64,000 bases of DNA from Virgibacillus sp. MSJ-26 (GTDB lineage Bacteria > Bacillota > Bacilli > Bacillales > Amphibacillaceae). Below are positions 44,186 to 53,834 of the stretch, piece after piece. The stretch covers positions 1-64,000 of the forward strand of contig NZ_JAHLPW010000009.1 in the NCBI RefSeq assembly GCF_018918075.1, given 5' to 3'. A program made the position numbers and the translations under genes. The first letter of the stretch is position 1, and every line of letters begins with the position of its first letter. Under the pieces are notes generated by a model. That model saw nothing but the letters and a program-made list of their open reading frames with translations. It made no database searches and was not told where the DNA came from.

Positions 44186-44300
44186 GAACAAAAGCGCGGG
44201 GCACCCGTCTAGCAGCGTACGGACTGCGCCTCGCCAAGCGTGTTGAAGCTCATGAGCATCGGTTTTAATTGACCATTCATTACGTAGGAGATAAAGGAAA
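44186..44300. repeat. Fragment of a Bacillaceae intergenic repeat
   Basis: ACAAAAGCGCGGGGCACCCG, TAGCAGCGTACGGACTGCGC and CGCCAAGCGTGTTGAAGCTC look like decayed repeat sequence and share AAAAGCGC.GGGCACC with the element at 3.5 kb. It is more GC-rich than its surroundings and holds no ORF. Confidence 0.5.
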
Positions 44301-44353
44301 CATGCCCCTGCAAAATGGAGCCTCAAAGCTTTCTTAGTTTCCTAAATAACAAT

Positions 44354-44389
44354 GAAAAAGAGGTTGTTTTCTTTAGCAACCTCTTTTTC
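44354..44389. terminator. Bidirectional terminator
   Basis: GAAAAAGAGGTTG and CAACCTCTTTTTC form a perfect 13-pair stem with a ten-base loop between convergent cyclophilin and protease genes. Confidence 0.88.
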
Positions 44390-44403
44390 ATTTACAAAAT
44401 TAT

Positions 44404-47400
44404 TTAATCAACATTAATATATAATTTTCCATTCGCTTTTTTATAGGTTTGGTTTCCATAATTATCTGTTACTTTTACTTCAATGACAGCTCCTTCGGCA
44501 ACGGCTTGCTTACTAGCCGTCCAGTAACCAACATAATGACCATCAGACATCTCCATCAAGGGGAGTTCAGTTTGACTACTTATCAATGAATTGTAGCCAG
44601 TTAGTGGCATCTGAATCATAAATACCGCTCTTTGTCCTAGCTCGCTATCAAATTCTATTTTCACACTTTCCCCACTGTTTATGAAGACATCTTCACTGGG
44701 AGATAAATTTTTAATATTCGGCGAGTGATAATTGACATCAACTGTTACTGTTTCATTAGTGACATTACCAACTTTATCCTTAGCGACCACTTCTATTTCA
44801 TTTTCTCCATTTTCTAATAACACTCTTTGAGAATAAGAATTTCCATTTATTTCAGCCTTTTGTCCATTTACTTCCACTGCATCAAGTTGCTTATCATGAA
44901 CCGTACCTTCAACGATAATTGTTTCACGATTTATCTTTTCGCCATTTTTCGGAGTTTCAATTGTTAAATCTGGATTCTGATTATCAAGTATTACTGTGAT
45001 AGTTTCAGATTCACCTGCATATGTGTCCTCAACATATGAAACAGCCTTTAATTGGTTTTCTCCTTGACCGAGTGCTAGTGTTGTATTAAATTCACCATTA
45101 TCATTTACATTCACTTGTTCAATTTCCTCTTTATTATTAACGAGCTTTATCTCTGTATTTGGTGTCGCTGTCCCTTTTACAACTACTTCATCTTCCTTTG
45201 TCATATCTCCGTCTTGCGGTGATGTAATTATAGGCTGATCCACTTCATATTCAACTAGAGCTCGAATCATTTTATTTCCAGTGAGGAAGTTAGACTCCAA
45301 TTGGTACCAATTTCCATGAAAATTTTCCCAACTGCGCTCTGTGAAAGGTCCGCTTTTATCTTGCTGTAACATTGGCGCGCCCCTGCCGTCTTCAATTTGC
45401 ATGTAGGCAAGATAAAAATCATCTTCTACTACAATTCCTTCATTTCTTAAATCTACAATGGTCCATTCACCGTTTTTAATAGCGGTAGCATCAATTGGGC
45501 CAGCGATTCTTTCTCCAGGTGCACCACCCAATCCATTGGCATCGTATACCTCCACTTGAAAGGCCTCACCACCGCTTTTGGAAAATAAGAATTTGCCCCC
45601 TGTCACCATTGCCTTATCCTTCCCTTCAGGCAATGACATTCTGACGCCCCAGCCGCTACCCGCTTCATGGAACCGACTTCCACCATCACCCGTTCCATCG
45701 TCATAGATAAGTTCATCTTCCTCATAACTGTAAAACGGTTGGAGGGATAAATTTAAATTAGACGTTGTATCATCTACAGTCAGTCCAGTTTCTTTACCAT
45801 GATACCCCTGCGCAGCTATTTTAAGTGTGTATTTCCCTTCATAGGCAGTCAGATTAAATTTTCCATGATCATCTGTTTTTATAGGGGTAACATTTGCGTC
45901 TTCTTTTAGCTGTAATGTCGCTCCCTCAATCACTTCCCCAGTCTGTTCATCAGTAAGTATTCCTTGTATTGTTCGCTCAGGAATAGGTTCTAAGTGAAAG
46001 TCTTGTGTGAGCGTCTCACCTTTTGCAAAAGTAAGTTTTTCTTCAATTGGATAATATCCATAACCCTCTGCTTCAACACCATATTCTCCAGCTGCATACT
46101 GAATCGAATATGATCCATCTCTGCTATCCGTATTGACAGAACGATCTTGTCCTATAATTCGAACCTCAGCCTGCAGAGGCTCTCCATCGTTAAAGCGTCT
46201 ACTAGTCCATAACCATACCCATTATTTGGTGATGACTTATACTCCTCATCCGTTAGAGGAACGGTGGTCGATATTAAAATATCTTCCATCTCTCTGACTG
46301 TCAATGAATGATCCACTGAACGAAGTAATGCTGCCACTCCAGATACTGCCGGACCAGCCATGGATGTGCCGCTATTTTCTGCGTAATCTCCTCCTGGGAC
46401 GGAAGAACGAATAACTTGGCCAGGAGCTGAAATATCTGGCTTGATTTCATCATAAGGTGATGGACCTCTTAATGAAAAATCCGCTACTTTATCTCTAATA
46501 TCTGTCGCACCTGTTGCAAACGATTCAGGATAATTCGCAGGCGATACCACCGACCCAGAGCCACCAGAATTATCATTATCAACATTACCTGCTGAAAACT
46601 CTGGAAAAATATTTGCTTGTCGCCATTCCTTTACGACATCACGATACCATTCATCAAGCCCTGGACCACCACCCCAAGAGTTATTCACAATGTCAGGTGC
46701 CATGTCAATTCGGACATTACCCTCATCATCTGTTGGAGCTAAAATCCACTCAGCTGCAGCAAGTAAATCTTTATCCGTCCCTCCTTCATCTGTAAAAGCT
46801 TTAACTGCAATCCAAGAAGATTCTGGAGCAACCCCAATTTGATTAGTTCCATCTGACTCACTTCCAACCATCGTTCCAACAGTATGAGTACCATGTCCGA
46901 TATCATCATAAGGTGCTGACTCATCTGCAGTTGCATCAAACCAACTAAATGTATGATCAACATCGCCTGTCTTAGAATTAAAGCCACGATATTTTTCTTT
47001 TATAGCGGGATGATCCCATTCCACCCCTGAATCAATACTTGCAATAACCACACCTTCCCCTGTTATACCTTTATCCCACACTTCTGGTGCTTTTACTTTT
47101 TCCACACTCCACTCAATATCCGCTCGCTCTGATTGTGGACGTTTGACCTGTTCACTTTGTTCAACGTCTGTAAATAATTCTCTATTTTCGTTCGGTAAAA
47201 TTTTTTCAACTTCTGAAAAACTAGCAATTTCTTCAGCAACTTCTTTAGTAGCTGTGACAGCAAGACCATTAACAATAAAATAAGAATGAATATCTTTTAC
47301 TTGGCTTGCGGCTTGTTTTTCAAGAAAATCTAAAACGTTTACTTGCTCGGTCAACGCCGTCTCTTTTAATTCAGAAATAACAGCGGAATGTTGCTGGCGT

Positions 47401-47696
47401 TGCAGCTGTTTACTAGATATTTTGTTTTTTTCAGCTGACTTTTTTACATCTTTAATAGCTTCCTCTGTATCCGCCTTCTCTTTAAATTTAACTAAAAACG
47501 TTATCTTATCTTCTTTATTGAATTGATCAATAACTCTACCGCTTAATTTGTTTGTTGTATTTTCATCAGAATCTCCTGATATTTCATGTTGTACTCTTCC
47601 TTCTTCAGCTAGAGTAACGGCTGGTAAAAATAGAGAAAACGCTAGCATGACAATAGCGATTATACTAAATAACTTTACATCTCTTTGTTTATTCAA
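44404..47696 (-). pseudogene. Bacillopeptidase F-like S8 protease gene with one frameshift
   Basis: Two ORFs form one gene. The upstream part (514 residues) has a signal peptide, an inhibitor-I9-like propeptide and the subtilisin domain with Asp in ASIDSGVEWDHP, His in DIGHGTHTVGT, Asn in VNNSWGGG and Ser in NSGTSMAGPA. It runs off frame after GYGYGLVDA near 46.19 kb. Inserting one base (GCTTT-AACGATGG) would continue as NDGEPLQAEVRI into the second part with carboxypeptidase-regulatory-like and Ig-like/FIVAR-type beta domains. The joined product would be about 1097 residues, a secreted, wall-associated protease. As it stands only the catalytic part would be made. Confidence 0.85.
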
Positions 47697-47893
47697 TCCC
47701 CTTCTCCTCTCACACTAAAGTAATTTACTAGATTGATAGCTTATTGAATTACTATAGCGTAAAGAGAATGTAATATATACCAATTTTCTGCAAAATATAT
47801 TAATTTATCTAAAATGAGAGGATAGTCATAGCTAGTTATCAGTGAATTGACGTTATCTTATATAAGTGAAAAAACCCAAAACAGGACTTTTAT

Positions 47894-47936
47894 ATTAAAA
47901 AACACTTTACCCGCTCAAGCCTGCAAGTAAAGTGTA
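47894..47936 (-). terminator. Terminator of mvaS
   Basis: On the minus strand ACACTTTAC pairs with GTAAAGTGT, followed by TTTTTT, immediately after the mvaS stop. Confidence 0.85.
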
Positions 47937-47944
47937 TTACCACA

Positions 47945-49117
47945 TTATTGTTTTTTATTAATATACTGACGCATATGACCCTTTATCCCAGCAACACATA
48001 TTTCAGCTGGATCTTGACCGACATCTAACTCAACGGTTGATCCATCTATTGGCAGTGTCTTTAAAAACACTTCCTCATATTCAGAAACGGAGAGTTCTTT
48101 TCGAGAGGTTAGTAATTTTTCATGTGCTTCTTTTTGCAAGTAATCTTTAAAGCAAGGTTGCAGTATCCCACTGAAAAACTCACCAACTGCGCCTGATCCA
48201 TAGCTATATAGACCAATTCGATCTCCAGATTCAAGGTTTGCTTGATGTTCTAATAATGAAAGTAAACTCAAGTAAAGTGAACCTGTATATATATTACCAA
48301 CATTTTTATTATAAGTTTTGCTAATCTCAAAATTATCTAAGAGACGTTCTTGAGTTTCCTTAGAACCATCTTCTATAACTGTACGCAAAGCTTTTAAACC
48401 CATTTTTGTATATGGCAAGTGATAACATATCGCCGTAAAATCTTCTAGCCTTAGTTCAGTTTCTTTTTTATATTGCTGCCACACTTTTTGGAAAAAGTTG
48501 ATGTATTGTTCATTGGAATATTTTCCATCAACAAACGCTTCTTCAGAGTAAGTCGGACGCCAAAAGTCCATAATATCTGCTGTTAAATAAGTACTTTTAT
48601 CTTCAAGTGTCATAATTTTAGGGTTAGCACTAATAAGCATAGCAACCGCCCCTGCTCCTTGGGTTGCTTCTCCTGACGTCTGGAGCCCGTACCTTGCAAT
48701 GTCAGAAGCGAGAACGAGAACTTTACTTTCGGGATTTAAAGCAATATGTCCTTTCGCTAACTGCAGAGCTGCCGTCGCCCCGTAACATGCTTGCTTCAAT
48801 TCAACTGTTCGAGCTGACGAGTTAAGTCCTAGTAGGTGATGAACGTAGACACCAGCTGATTTTGAATGATCAATCCCAGATTCAGTACCGAACATAACTA
48901 AATCGATATCACTTTTATCATCGTCATTTAAAATTTTCAAGGCAGCGTTAGCCGCTAATGTGACAGGGTCTTGCGTAATCGGCGAAACAGCCATCTTTTC
49001 CTGACCGATACCAATGGTAAACTTTTCTGGTTCGACTTCACGATTAAGTGCAAGTTGATTCATATCTAAATATAAATTGGGAGTAAAAAAACCAATTTTA
49101 TCTATTCCTATTTTCAT
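47945..49117 (-). CDS. mvaS: Hydroxymethylglutaryl-CoA synthase
   Basis: A 390-residue thiolase-fold enzyme joining acetyl-CoA and acetoacetyl-CoA. Active-site residues can be read: Glu in FGTESGID near 79, Cys in ELKQACYGAT near 110, His in CYHLPYTKMG near 233. It is the first committed step of the mevalonate route to isoprenoids. Most Bacillus species use only the MEP route; some halotolerant relatives and the cocci carry mevalonate genes. No HMG-CoA reductase or kinase is nearby. Confidence 0.94.
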   Translation of the reverse strand: MKIGIDKIGFFTPNLYLDMNQLALNREVEPEKFTIGIGQEKMAVSPITQDPVTLAANAALKILNDDDKSDIDLVMFGTESGIDHSKSAGVYVHHLLGLNSSARTVELKQACYGATAALQLAKGHIALNPESKVLVLASDIARYGLQTSGEATQGAGAVAMLISANPKIMTLEDKSTYLTADIMDFWRPTYSEEAFVDGKYSNEQYINFFQKVWQQYKKETELRLEDFTAICYHLPYTKMGLKALRTVIEDGSKETQERLLDNFEISKTYNKNVGNIYTGSLYLSLLSLLEHQANLESGDRIGLYSYGSGAVGEFFSGILQPCFKDYLQKEAHEKLLTSRKELSVSEYEEVFLKTLPIDGSTVELDVGQDPAEICVAGIKGHMRQYINKKQ

Positions 49118-49309
49118 CGTTATTTATCTCCTTTATTACACTGGACAACATTCATCTTAGGTACTCTGATTATAGCGTGATTTGATTCACATATAAATAT
49201 AAACAAATTCAATCATAATACATTGAAATATAAAACTCAATTAAGAAACCAATCACTTAAGTGTATTGATGTACTTCAAATACTTAATTTGTAAATTCTC
49301 ATATACTTT

Positions 49310-49507
49310 TTATAGACATCGGTTATATTGTTCTAGATGATACCCAATCAAAGGTTTTAAGTTAGAATATTGGCCTGGGGACAAATGGTTACTCACAATA
49401 ATGTGAGTCTCAATATTATATGTATTAAGCTGATTGATCATAAGCATTTGTTCCTCTTCACGAAAAGCATTTAAGTGGATATGTGCATCAATGACTGGTA
49501 GCATCAA
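49310..49507 (-). pseudogene. Remnant of a TatD-like hydrolase gene
   Basis: 65 residues that match only the N-terminus of TatD-family metal hydrolases: metal-binding VIDAHIHLN, then IETHIIVSNHL, and KPLIGYHLEQY where homologues have KPAFGxHPEQ. Some 20 residues are missing inside, and nothing homologous follows the stop. The other metal ligands are absent, so it cannot be active. Confidence 0.65.
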
Positions 49508-49543
49508 TTCTCGCCTTTTATCGTTTTATGAAAAAGTGGACCT

Positions 49544-49837
49544 TTAATCAAATAAATAGTCCACTTCATTTTTCTCTTGTTCTTTGACAACTTTCATATT
49601 GAATTCATCAAGAAACCAAGAATCACGTTCATTAAAATAGAAAGTCACCCCTTCAACGACTCGTTTCACGGCCATATCACTTGATTCGCCTACTGAAATA
49701 CCGAGAAAATAGTTTGGATGGGCGGTTGGTATTCCACCATATATTTTTACGAAAAATTGGATATAATCGCCTGATTCTATTCCCATTTCGTCTTTAAACC
49801 ATTTTGCAGCTTCTTCACTAATTGAAAATTCCTTCAT
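49544..49837 (-). CDS. HesB/IscA-like protein (YneR type)
   Basis: A 97-residue single-domain protein starting MKEFSISEEAAKWFKDEMGI, the HesB/YneR-type fold related to A-type iron-sulfur carriers. The three cysteines of true IscA proteins are missing, as in the YneR subgroup, so a cluster-carrier role is not supported. AGAGGTG six bases before the ATG decides the start over an earlier GTG. Confidence 0.85.
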   Translation of the reverse strand: MKEFSISEEAAKWFKDEMGIESGDYIQFFVKIYGGIPTAHPNYFLGISVGESSDMAVKRVVEGVTFYFNERDSWFLDEFNMKVVKEQEKNEVDYLFD

Positions 49838-49966
49838 GACTAACACCTCTTTGTATGTTGTTCATAGATAGCACATGATTGCCACTATGTTTTGCCTACT
49901 CCTAGATTAAGATTTCTAAACTTATTATATCTATAGTTTTTGATGATCTCTTAATATTATTCTACT

Positions 49967-50182
49967 CTAATTCTTAAGTATATGGCTAGTATAATAACTT
50001 TGAATATAACTACTAAATGCTTTCCCTACTAGAAGAAAAATAAAACAACCAATAAATTCTTCAACCTTGAGTAGATTTATTAAACCGTGAATTTCTGCAC
50101 AAATATCATTCAGATTTTCATCAGTTCCACCTTTTCTAAAAATTAACAACAAAAATAGCTTGTTAATAATTTTCGGTATCAT
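49967..50182 (-). CDS. Possible small ORF, doubtful
   Basis: A 71-codon frame with mixed hydrophobic and charged parts (MIPKIINKLFLLLIF at the start). It has no ribosome binding site and no recognised family. I list it only because nothing else explains this 430-base gap apart from the terminator next to it. Confidence 0.2.
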   Translation of the reverse strand: MIPKIINKLFLLLIFRKGGTDENLNDICAEIHGLINLLKVEEFIGCFIFLLVGKAFSSYIQSYYTSHILKN

Positions 50183-50202
50183 TTAATTTCTTTAACACAA
50201 AC

Positions 50203-50239
50203 CCCCATGAAACATTTACCATAAGAATGTTTCATGGGG
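50203..50239 (-). terminator. Terminator of the UbiB-like gene
   Basis: CCCCATGAAACATT and AATGTTTCATGGGG are perfect complements with a nine-base loop; on the minus strand GGGTTTGTG follows. It is 40 bases past the stop codon. Confidence 0.8.
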
Positions 50240-50278
50240 TTTACAAAGGGGGGTATAGTTTTTCAGGCAAATTCTATG

Positions 50279-51958
50279 TTAAAACCGGCCCGATCGAAAT
50301 ATGCCGAATAAAATCCATAAAAACATCAGTGTCGCTACAACGAAGCCGACTTCAATTACAGGAATATTCCACAGCATCGTTGATTGTCCCGCAATCGCTG
50401 ACCCAATAATAAGACCCGTCATAATGATACTAAAAGAAAGCAGGACAATACTAAATGAAAGTCGGTTACTAATTTGGTCCAGTTTTTTTAATGTTTGATT
50501 AAGACCAGGAATATTTAATTCAAATCGAACTTTTCCCTTTTTTATAACCGAACGTAATTCTTTTATCGTGTCAGGCAAATCAGAAACAATTTCAGTATAT
50601 TGTTCGACTTCTGCTATAATGTTTTCTGCAATTTTCTTAGGGTGATACCGTTCTTTGATTAATTGTTTACCAAAAGGTTCAGCCATTTTCACGATACTTA
50701 GTTCAGGGTCAAGTCTCACAACTATAGCTTCAATCGTTAGTAAAGTTCTTCCAAGTAATGCGAGATCTGAAGGTAATTGAATATGATGGTAATAGGTAAC
50801 TGTGAATAAATCATTGACTGCCTCACCTAAGCTTACTTGACTTAACGGTACATCATAATATTTCTCCCTAAGTAAATCAACGTCTGCTCTAAGTTGTTTC
50901 ATATCCACGTCTTGAGGAATAACACCCATCCTATCAATTGCTTTAATTAATCGATCGGTATTCTGTCGCATTAAGGCAATGACAAAGGAAGATAAATGAT
51001 GTTTCATTTCTGGAGAAAGACGTCCAACTGAGCCAAAGTCTATTAAAACAACTTCTTCACCCGGTAAAGCCATGATATTTCCTGGATGTGGATCACCATG
51101 GAAAAAACCATCAATAAATATTTGATGAAACATTGTGTCAACTAGGCGCTCAGCGAATACATCATGATTAATCCCTTTATCTAGCAATTCATCTTCATCA
51201 TTCAATTTTGTACCGTGGATAAATTCCATCGTGAGGACTTTCTTGGTGGAGAATTCCCAGTAAATCTCCGGTATACGAACACGTGAATCATCTAAAAATT
51301 GATTAGCAATCTTTTCAGCATTAAGGCCTTCATTTGTATAATCCAGTTCAGCTCTTAATGACCGGGAAAATTCTTTAATAATATTTTTGACTTGGTATCT
51401 TGATGCCCATTCCAACTGATTCTCAGCTAAATTTGCTAAATCATACAAAATATCCAAGTCAGCAAAAATCTTATCCCGTATATCTGGTCGTTGAACTTTA
51501 ATTGCAATTGGTTCTCCGGAAATTAAGACACCGCGATGCACTTGGCCAATGGATGCAGCGGCAAGTGGCGTTTCATCAAACTCTTTAAATAGTGATTCAA
51601 CGTTGTCACCAAGTTCTTCCTCGACGATACTCATGGCTTCTGCTGAAGAAAAAGGGGGGACGTCATCTTGCAATTTCTCTAGTTCATGGATAATATCTTC
51701 AGGCAAAATATCTGAGCGTGTACTGGCAAATTGCCCTAACTTAATAAAAGTCGGTCCTAATTCCTGTAAAAATAGTCTCACGCGCTCTCCCGTTGTGTGA
51801 GCTGGAACCTTAGCCTTATCTTTTGTAAAGACGCGTTTTGGCAATGATAATAAATCGTAAAGGCCAAGTTCCACAGCAATATATCCAAACCCATAACGTG
51901 AAAATGCAAAAACAATATCACGATAGCGTTGCATATGTCTGATTCTTTTTTTAAAAAT
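50279..51958 (-). CDS. ABC1/UbiB (AarF)-family atypical kinase
   Basis: An ADCK/UbiB-like kinase of about 559 residues. Landmarks: the KxGQ-type FIKLGQFASTRSDILP near residue 70, AAASIGQVHRG, lysine in AIKVQRPD, FHGDPHPGNI and LIDFGSVGRL, with two membrane helices at the C-terminus. The family supports quinone or lipid metabolism. Start: the first ATG (51934) has no ribosome binding site and would cut the usual N-terminus. An ATT seven codons upstream is six bases from AGGGGGG and restores FKKRIRHMQRYRDI. An AUU start, or a mutated ATG, is therefore likely. Confidence 0.82.
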   Translation of the reverse strand: MFKKRIRHMQRYRDIVFAFSRYGFGYIAVELGLYDLLSLPKRVFTKDKAKVPAHTTGERVRLFLQELGPTFIKLGQFASTRSDILPEDIIHELEKLQDDVPPFSSAEAMSIVEEELGDNVESLFKEFDETPLAAASIGQVHRGVLISGEPIAIKVQRPDIRDKIFADLDILYDLANLAENQLEWASRYQVKNIIKEFSRSLRAELDYTNEGLNAEKIANQFLDDSRVRIPEIYWEFSTKKVLTMEFIHGTKLNDEDELLDKGINHDVFAERLVDTMFHQIFIDGFFHGDPHPGNIMALPGEEVVLIDFGSVGRLSPEMKHHLSSFVIALMRQNTDRLIKAIDRMGVIPQDVDMKQLRADVDLLREKYYDVPLSQVSLGEAVNDLFTVTYYHHIQLPSDLALLGRTLLTIEAIVVRLDPELSIVKMAEPFGKQLIKERYHPKKIAENIIAEVEQYTEIVSDLPDTIKELRSVIKKGKVRFELNIPGLNQTLKKLDQISNRLSFSIVLLSFSIIMTGLIIGSAIAGQSTMLWNIPVIEVGFVVATLMFLWILFGIFRSGRF

Positions 51959-51983
51959 AATTATCCCCCCTATAAGTAGGTAA

Positions 51984-52030
51984 AACTTTATTCAGTGGCG
52001 GTTCGCTTCGTCTCTCCACTGAATAAAGTT
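51984..52030 (-). terminator. 15-pair hairpin between phasin-like and UbiB-like genes
   Basis: AACTTTATTCAGTGG and CCACTGAATAAAGTT are perfect complements around a 17-base loop, followed on the minus strand by TTTTACC. It lies just upstream of the UbiB-like ribosome binding site, so it may partly end the phasin-like transcript. Confidence 0.65.
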
Positions 52031-52035
52031 CCGTT

Positions 52036-52341
52036 TTACTCTTGTTTATTCAACAATTCTGATTCTAAAAGTTCAACTCTCTTTTTTAAGCCTTCCACTT
52101 CTTCCTTAGTTGCTACATTCATTTCTGCTTTAAAGTCATCAAATTTCTTATTAATTCTTTCATCAATTTCTGTTTTAGCCGATTGTCCTTTTGCAACAAG
52201 ATCATCAAAGTACTTACGTGACTCTTCTTTACTTAACTCGCCTTTTTCTACTAATTCATTAACGACTTTTTCAGCTTGTTCTTTCGTTACCACAGCAAGT
52301 CCTAATCCTAGCGATAAGCCTCTTTTAATTGTATCTTTCAC
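52036..52341 (-). CDS. Phasin-like/polyhydroxyalkanoate regulator-type small protein
   Basis: A 101-residue charged helical protein: a short amphipathic start (TIKRGLSLGLGLAVVTKEQ), then helices typical of phasin-like proteins and a coiled-coil end (EVEGLKKRVELLESELL). Genes of this type are often paired with AarF/UbiB kinases in Bacilli, as here. No PHA synthase is present, so a granule role is not implied. AAGGAGAGG precedes the ATG. Confidence 0.75.
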   Translation of the reverse strand: MKDTIKRGLSLGLGLAVVTKEQAEKVVNELVEKGELSKEESRKYFDDLVAKGQSAKTEIDERINKKFDDFKAEMNVATKEEVEGLKKRVELLESELLNKQE

Positions 52342-52505
52342 GTTAATCCTCTCCTTACTTTGATTTGTTATTCATCACTACTTTACATTATTATAACTCT
52401 TATATCAGTTTTAAAGAAAATTAAAAACTTCTCCTGTGTGAAAAAGACATTACTCATATTCTATACCCAATCACGATATTCTTTAATCTCCTTAATAAAT
52501 AAACG

Positions 52506-53225
52506 TTATCTAGAGACTAACCTCACTTCATGATACCAGCCTAAACACTTTTCGCTTACTCTATGTTTTAAGCTAGCAGGATATACAACAATAAAACACG
52601 TGGCTGGTCCTGATGACTTTTTCAAATCTAGTTCAGTTTCTAATTTAAATGTTCGTTTATTAAAAAGTTGATGTAACTCATGTAAAATTCCTCTCGAACC
52701 AACAGGAAGAATGGTAACGTTATCAAGTTTAGAAAGATCCTGAAATACTTTTAATGGCGCAATATCGTCCTGGTTGTTCACTAGTTCGTGACCGACAAGT
52801 GGCTTACCAATAACAGCAACTTTTAAATCATTTCTTTCCTTAAATGAAACGTTCTCTTGTTCGGACTTTTCCCTTTGTCCAATAATAACCAAGCCAACGG
52901 CAGACTGATGTAAGGAAAAATTACTCTCTGTACTTCCAGTAATACTTATGTTTTCCACATTTAGTTCTTTCATCCCTTGCTTAATTCCCTTTATGAGTGA
53001 AGACCAAGCCTCGTCACCTGAAAAATTATGCAAGATAATGGAAATAGGCTCTGCACCTGCTGATACGCATTCCATCCAAGCGACACGAAAATTATAATAG
53101 GAAACGACCTCATAAGGTACTTGCACATAGTCATTTGGTTTCATGCCAATCGATCCACTATTATCTACAGCTATTACCAGCTCATCTCCATTTGGTAGTT
53201 CAATTATTTCCACATCCCGTTTCAA
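52506..53225 (-). CDS. cblS: Alpha-ribazole kinase CblS (AIR synthase-like)
   Basis: A 239-residue AIR-synthase-like ATP enzyme: IAVDNSGSIGMKPNDYVQVPY and SAGAEPISIIL are typical of the PurM-like fold, GSTESNF is in the ATP-binding region. In Listeria and Geobacillus, CblS phosphorylates alpha-ribazole during lower-ligand salvage, working with the transporter CblT. The setting, last in a cobalamin cluster, fits. No cblT is seen in the window. Confidence 0.82.
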   Translation of the reverse strand: MKRDVEIIELPNGDELVIAVDNSGSIGMKPNDYVQVPYEVVSYYNFRVAWMECVSAGAEPISIILHNFSGDEAWSSLIKGIKQGMKELNVENISITGSTESNFSLHQSAVGLVIIGQREKSEQENVSFKERNDLKVAVIGKPLVGHELVNNQDDIAPLKVFQDLSKLDNVTILPVGSRGILHELHQLFNKRTFKLETELDLKKSSGPATCFIVVYPASLKHRVSEKCLGWYHEVRLVSR

Positions 53226-53813
53226 TTACTTATCCTTTTTTCGCCCTTCACGGAACACTTTTGCACTGCGCACATATTCGACGTCTGGTACATTGAGCCT
53301 GAAATTAATAACTCTTGCTAATGCGAAGAAGTAATCTGACAATCTATTTAAATATTGAAGTGTTACAGCTGGAACTGTATCATCCTGTTTAATTAAAGAT
53401 ACGACTAAACGTTCAGCCCGACGAGTAATTGTTCGAGCTATATGGATGGTTGCAGCTGGTTTTGTTCCACCTGGTAAAATAAATCTCTCTAGTTTGGGAG
53501 CTTCTTCCACCAAGACATCAATTCTTTCCTCTAAATATTCAATCATTCCCTCGTGAAGTTTTAACGGTCTTTTCTTGGCAACACTTGCTAAATCTCCGCC
53601 ACAATCAAATAATTCATGTTGAATTTTTACTAGATCTTCAAGGACGTCTGAAAATAATTCGGACTCTTGCTCAAGTTCGGTAATCGCCTGACCTACAAAT
53701 CCATTTAACTCATCTACTGTACCATATGCTTCGACACGAATATCATCTTTATCAACGCGTCCTCCAATTATTCCTGTTTGACCTTTGTCACCTGTTTTTG
53801 TATAAATTTTCAT
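53226..53813 (-). CDS. pduO: Cob(I)alamin adenosyltransferase, PduO type
   Basis: A 195-residue trimeric-type adenosyltransferase: TKTGDKGQTGIIGG at the start (ATP site), FILPGGTKPAATIHIARTITRRAER in the middle (helix with key Arg). It transfers adenosyl from ATP to cob(I)alamin or cobinamide to form the coenzyme. Its stop touches the cblS start with no gap, so they are coupled. Confidence 0.95.
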   Translation of the reverse strand: MKIYTKTGDKGQTGIIGGRVDKDDIRVEAYGTVDELNGFVGQAITELEQESELFSDVLEDLVKIQHELFDCGGDLASVAKKRPLKLHEGMIEYLEERIDVLVEEAPKLERFILPGGTKPAATIHIARTITRRAERLVVSLIKQDDTVPAVTLQYLNRLSDYFFALARVINFRLNVPDVEYVRSAKVFREGRKKDK

Positions 53814-53834
53814 GTTGATCCTCCTCTTAACTTT

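Noticed and set aside
46514..46795. 93-codon plus-strand ORF inside the protease gene
   Set aside because: Antisense to the conserved subtilisin domain, rich in His/Gln from reverse reading of catalytic-domain codons.
52036..52341. Polyhydroxyalkanoate granule formation
   Set aside because: The phasin-like protein stands beside a UbiB-type kinase with no PHA synthase or depolymerase; the pair is common in Bacilli lacking PHA.
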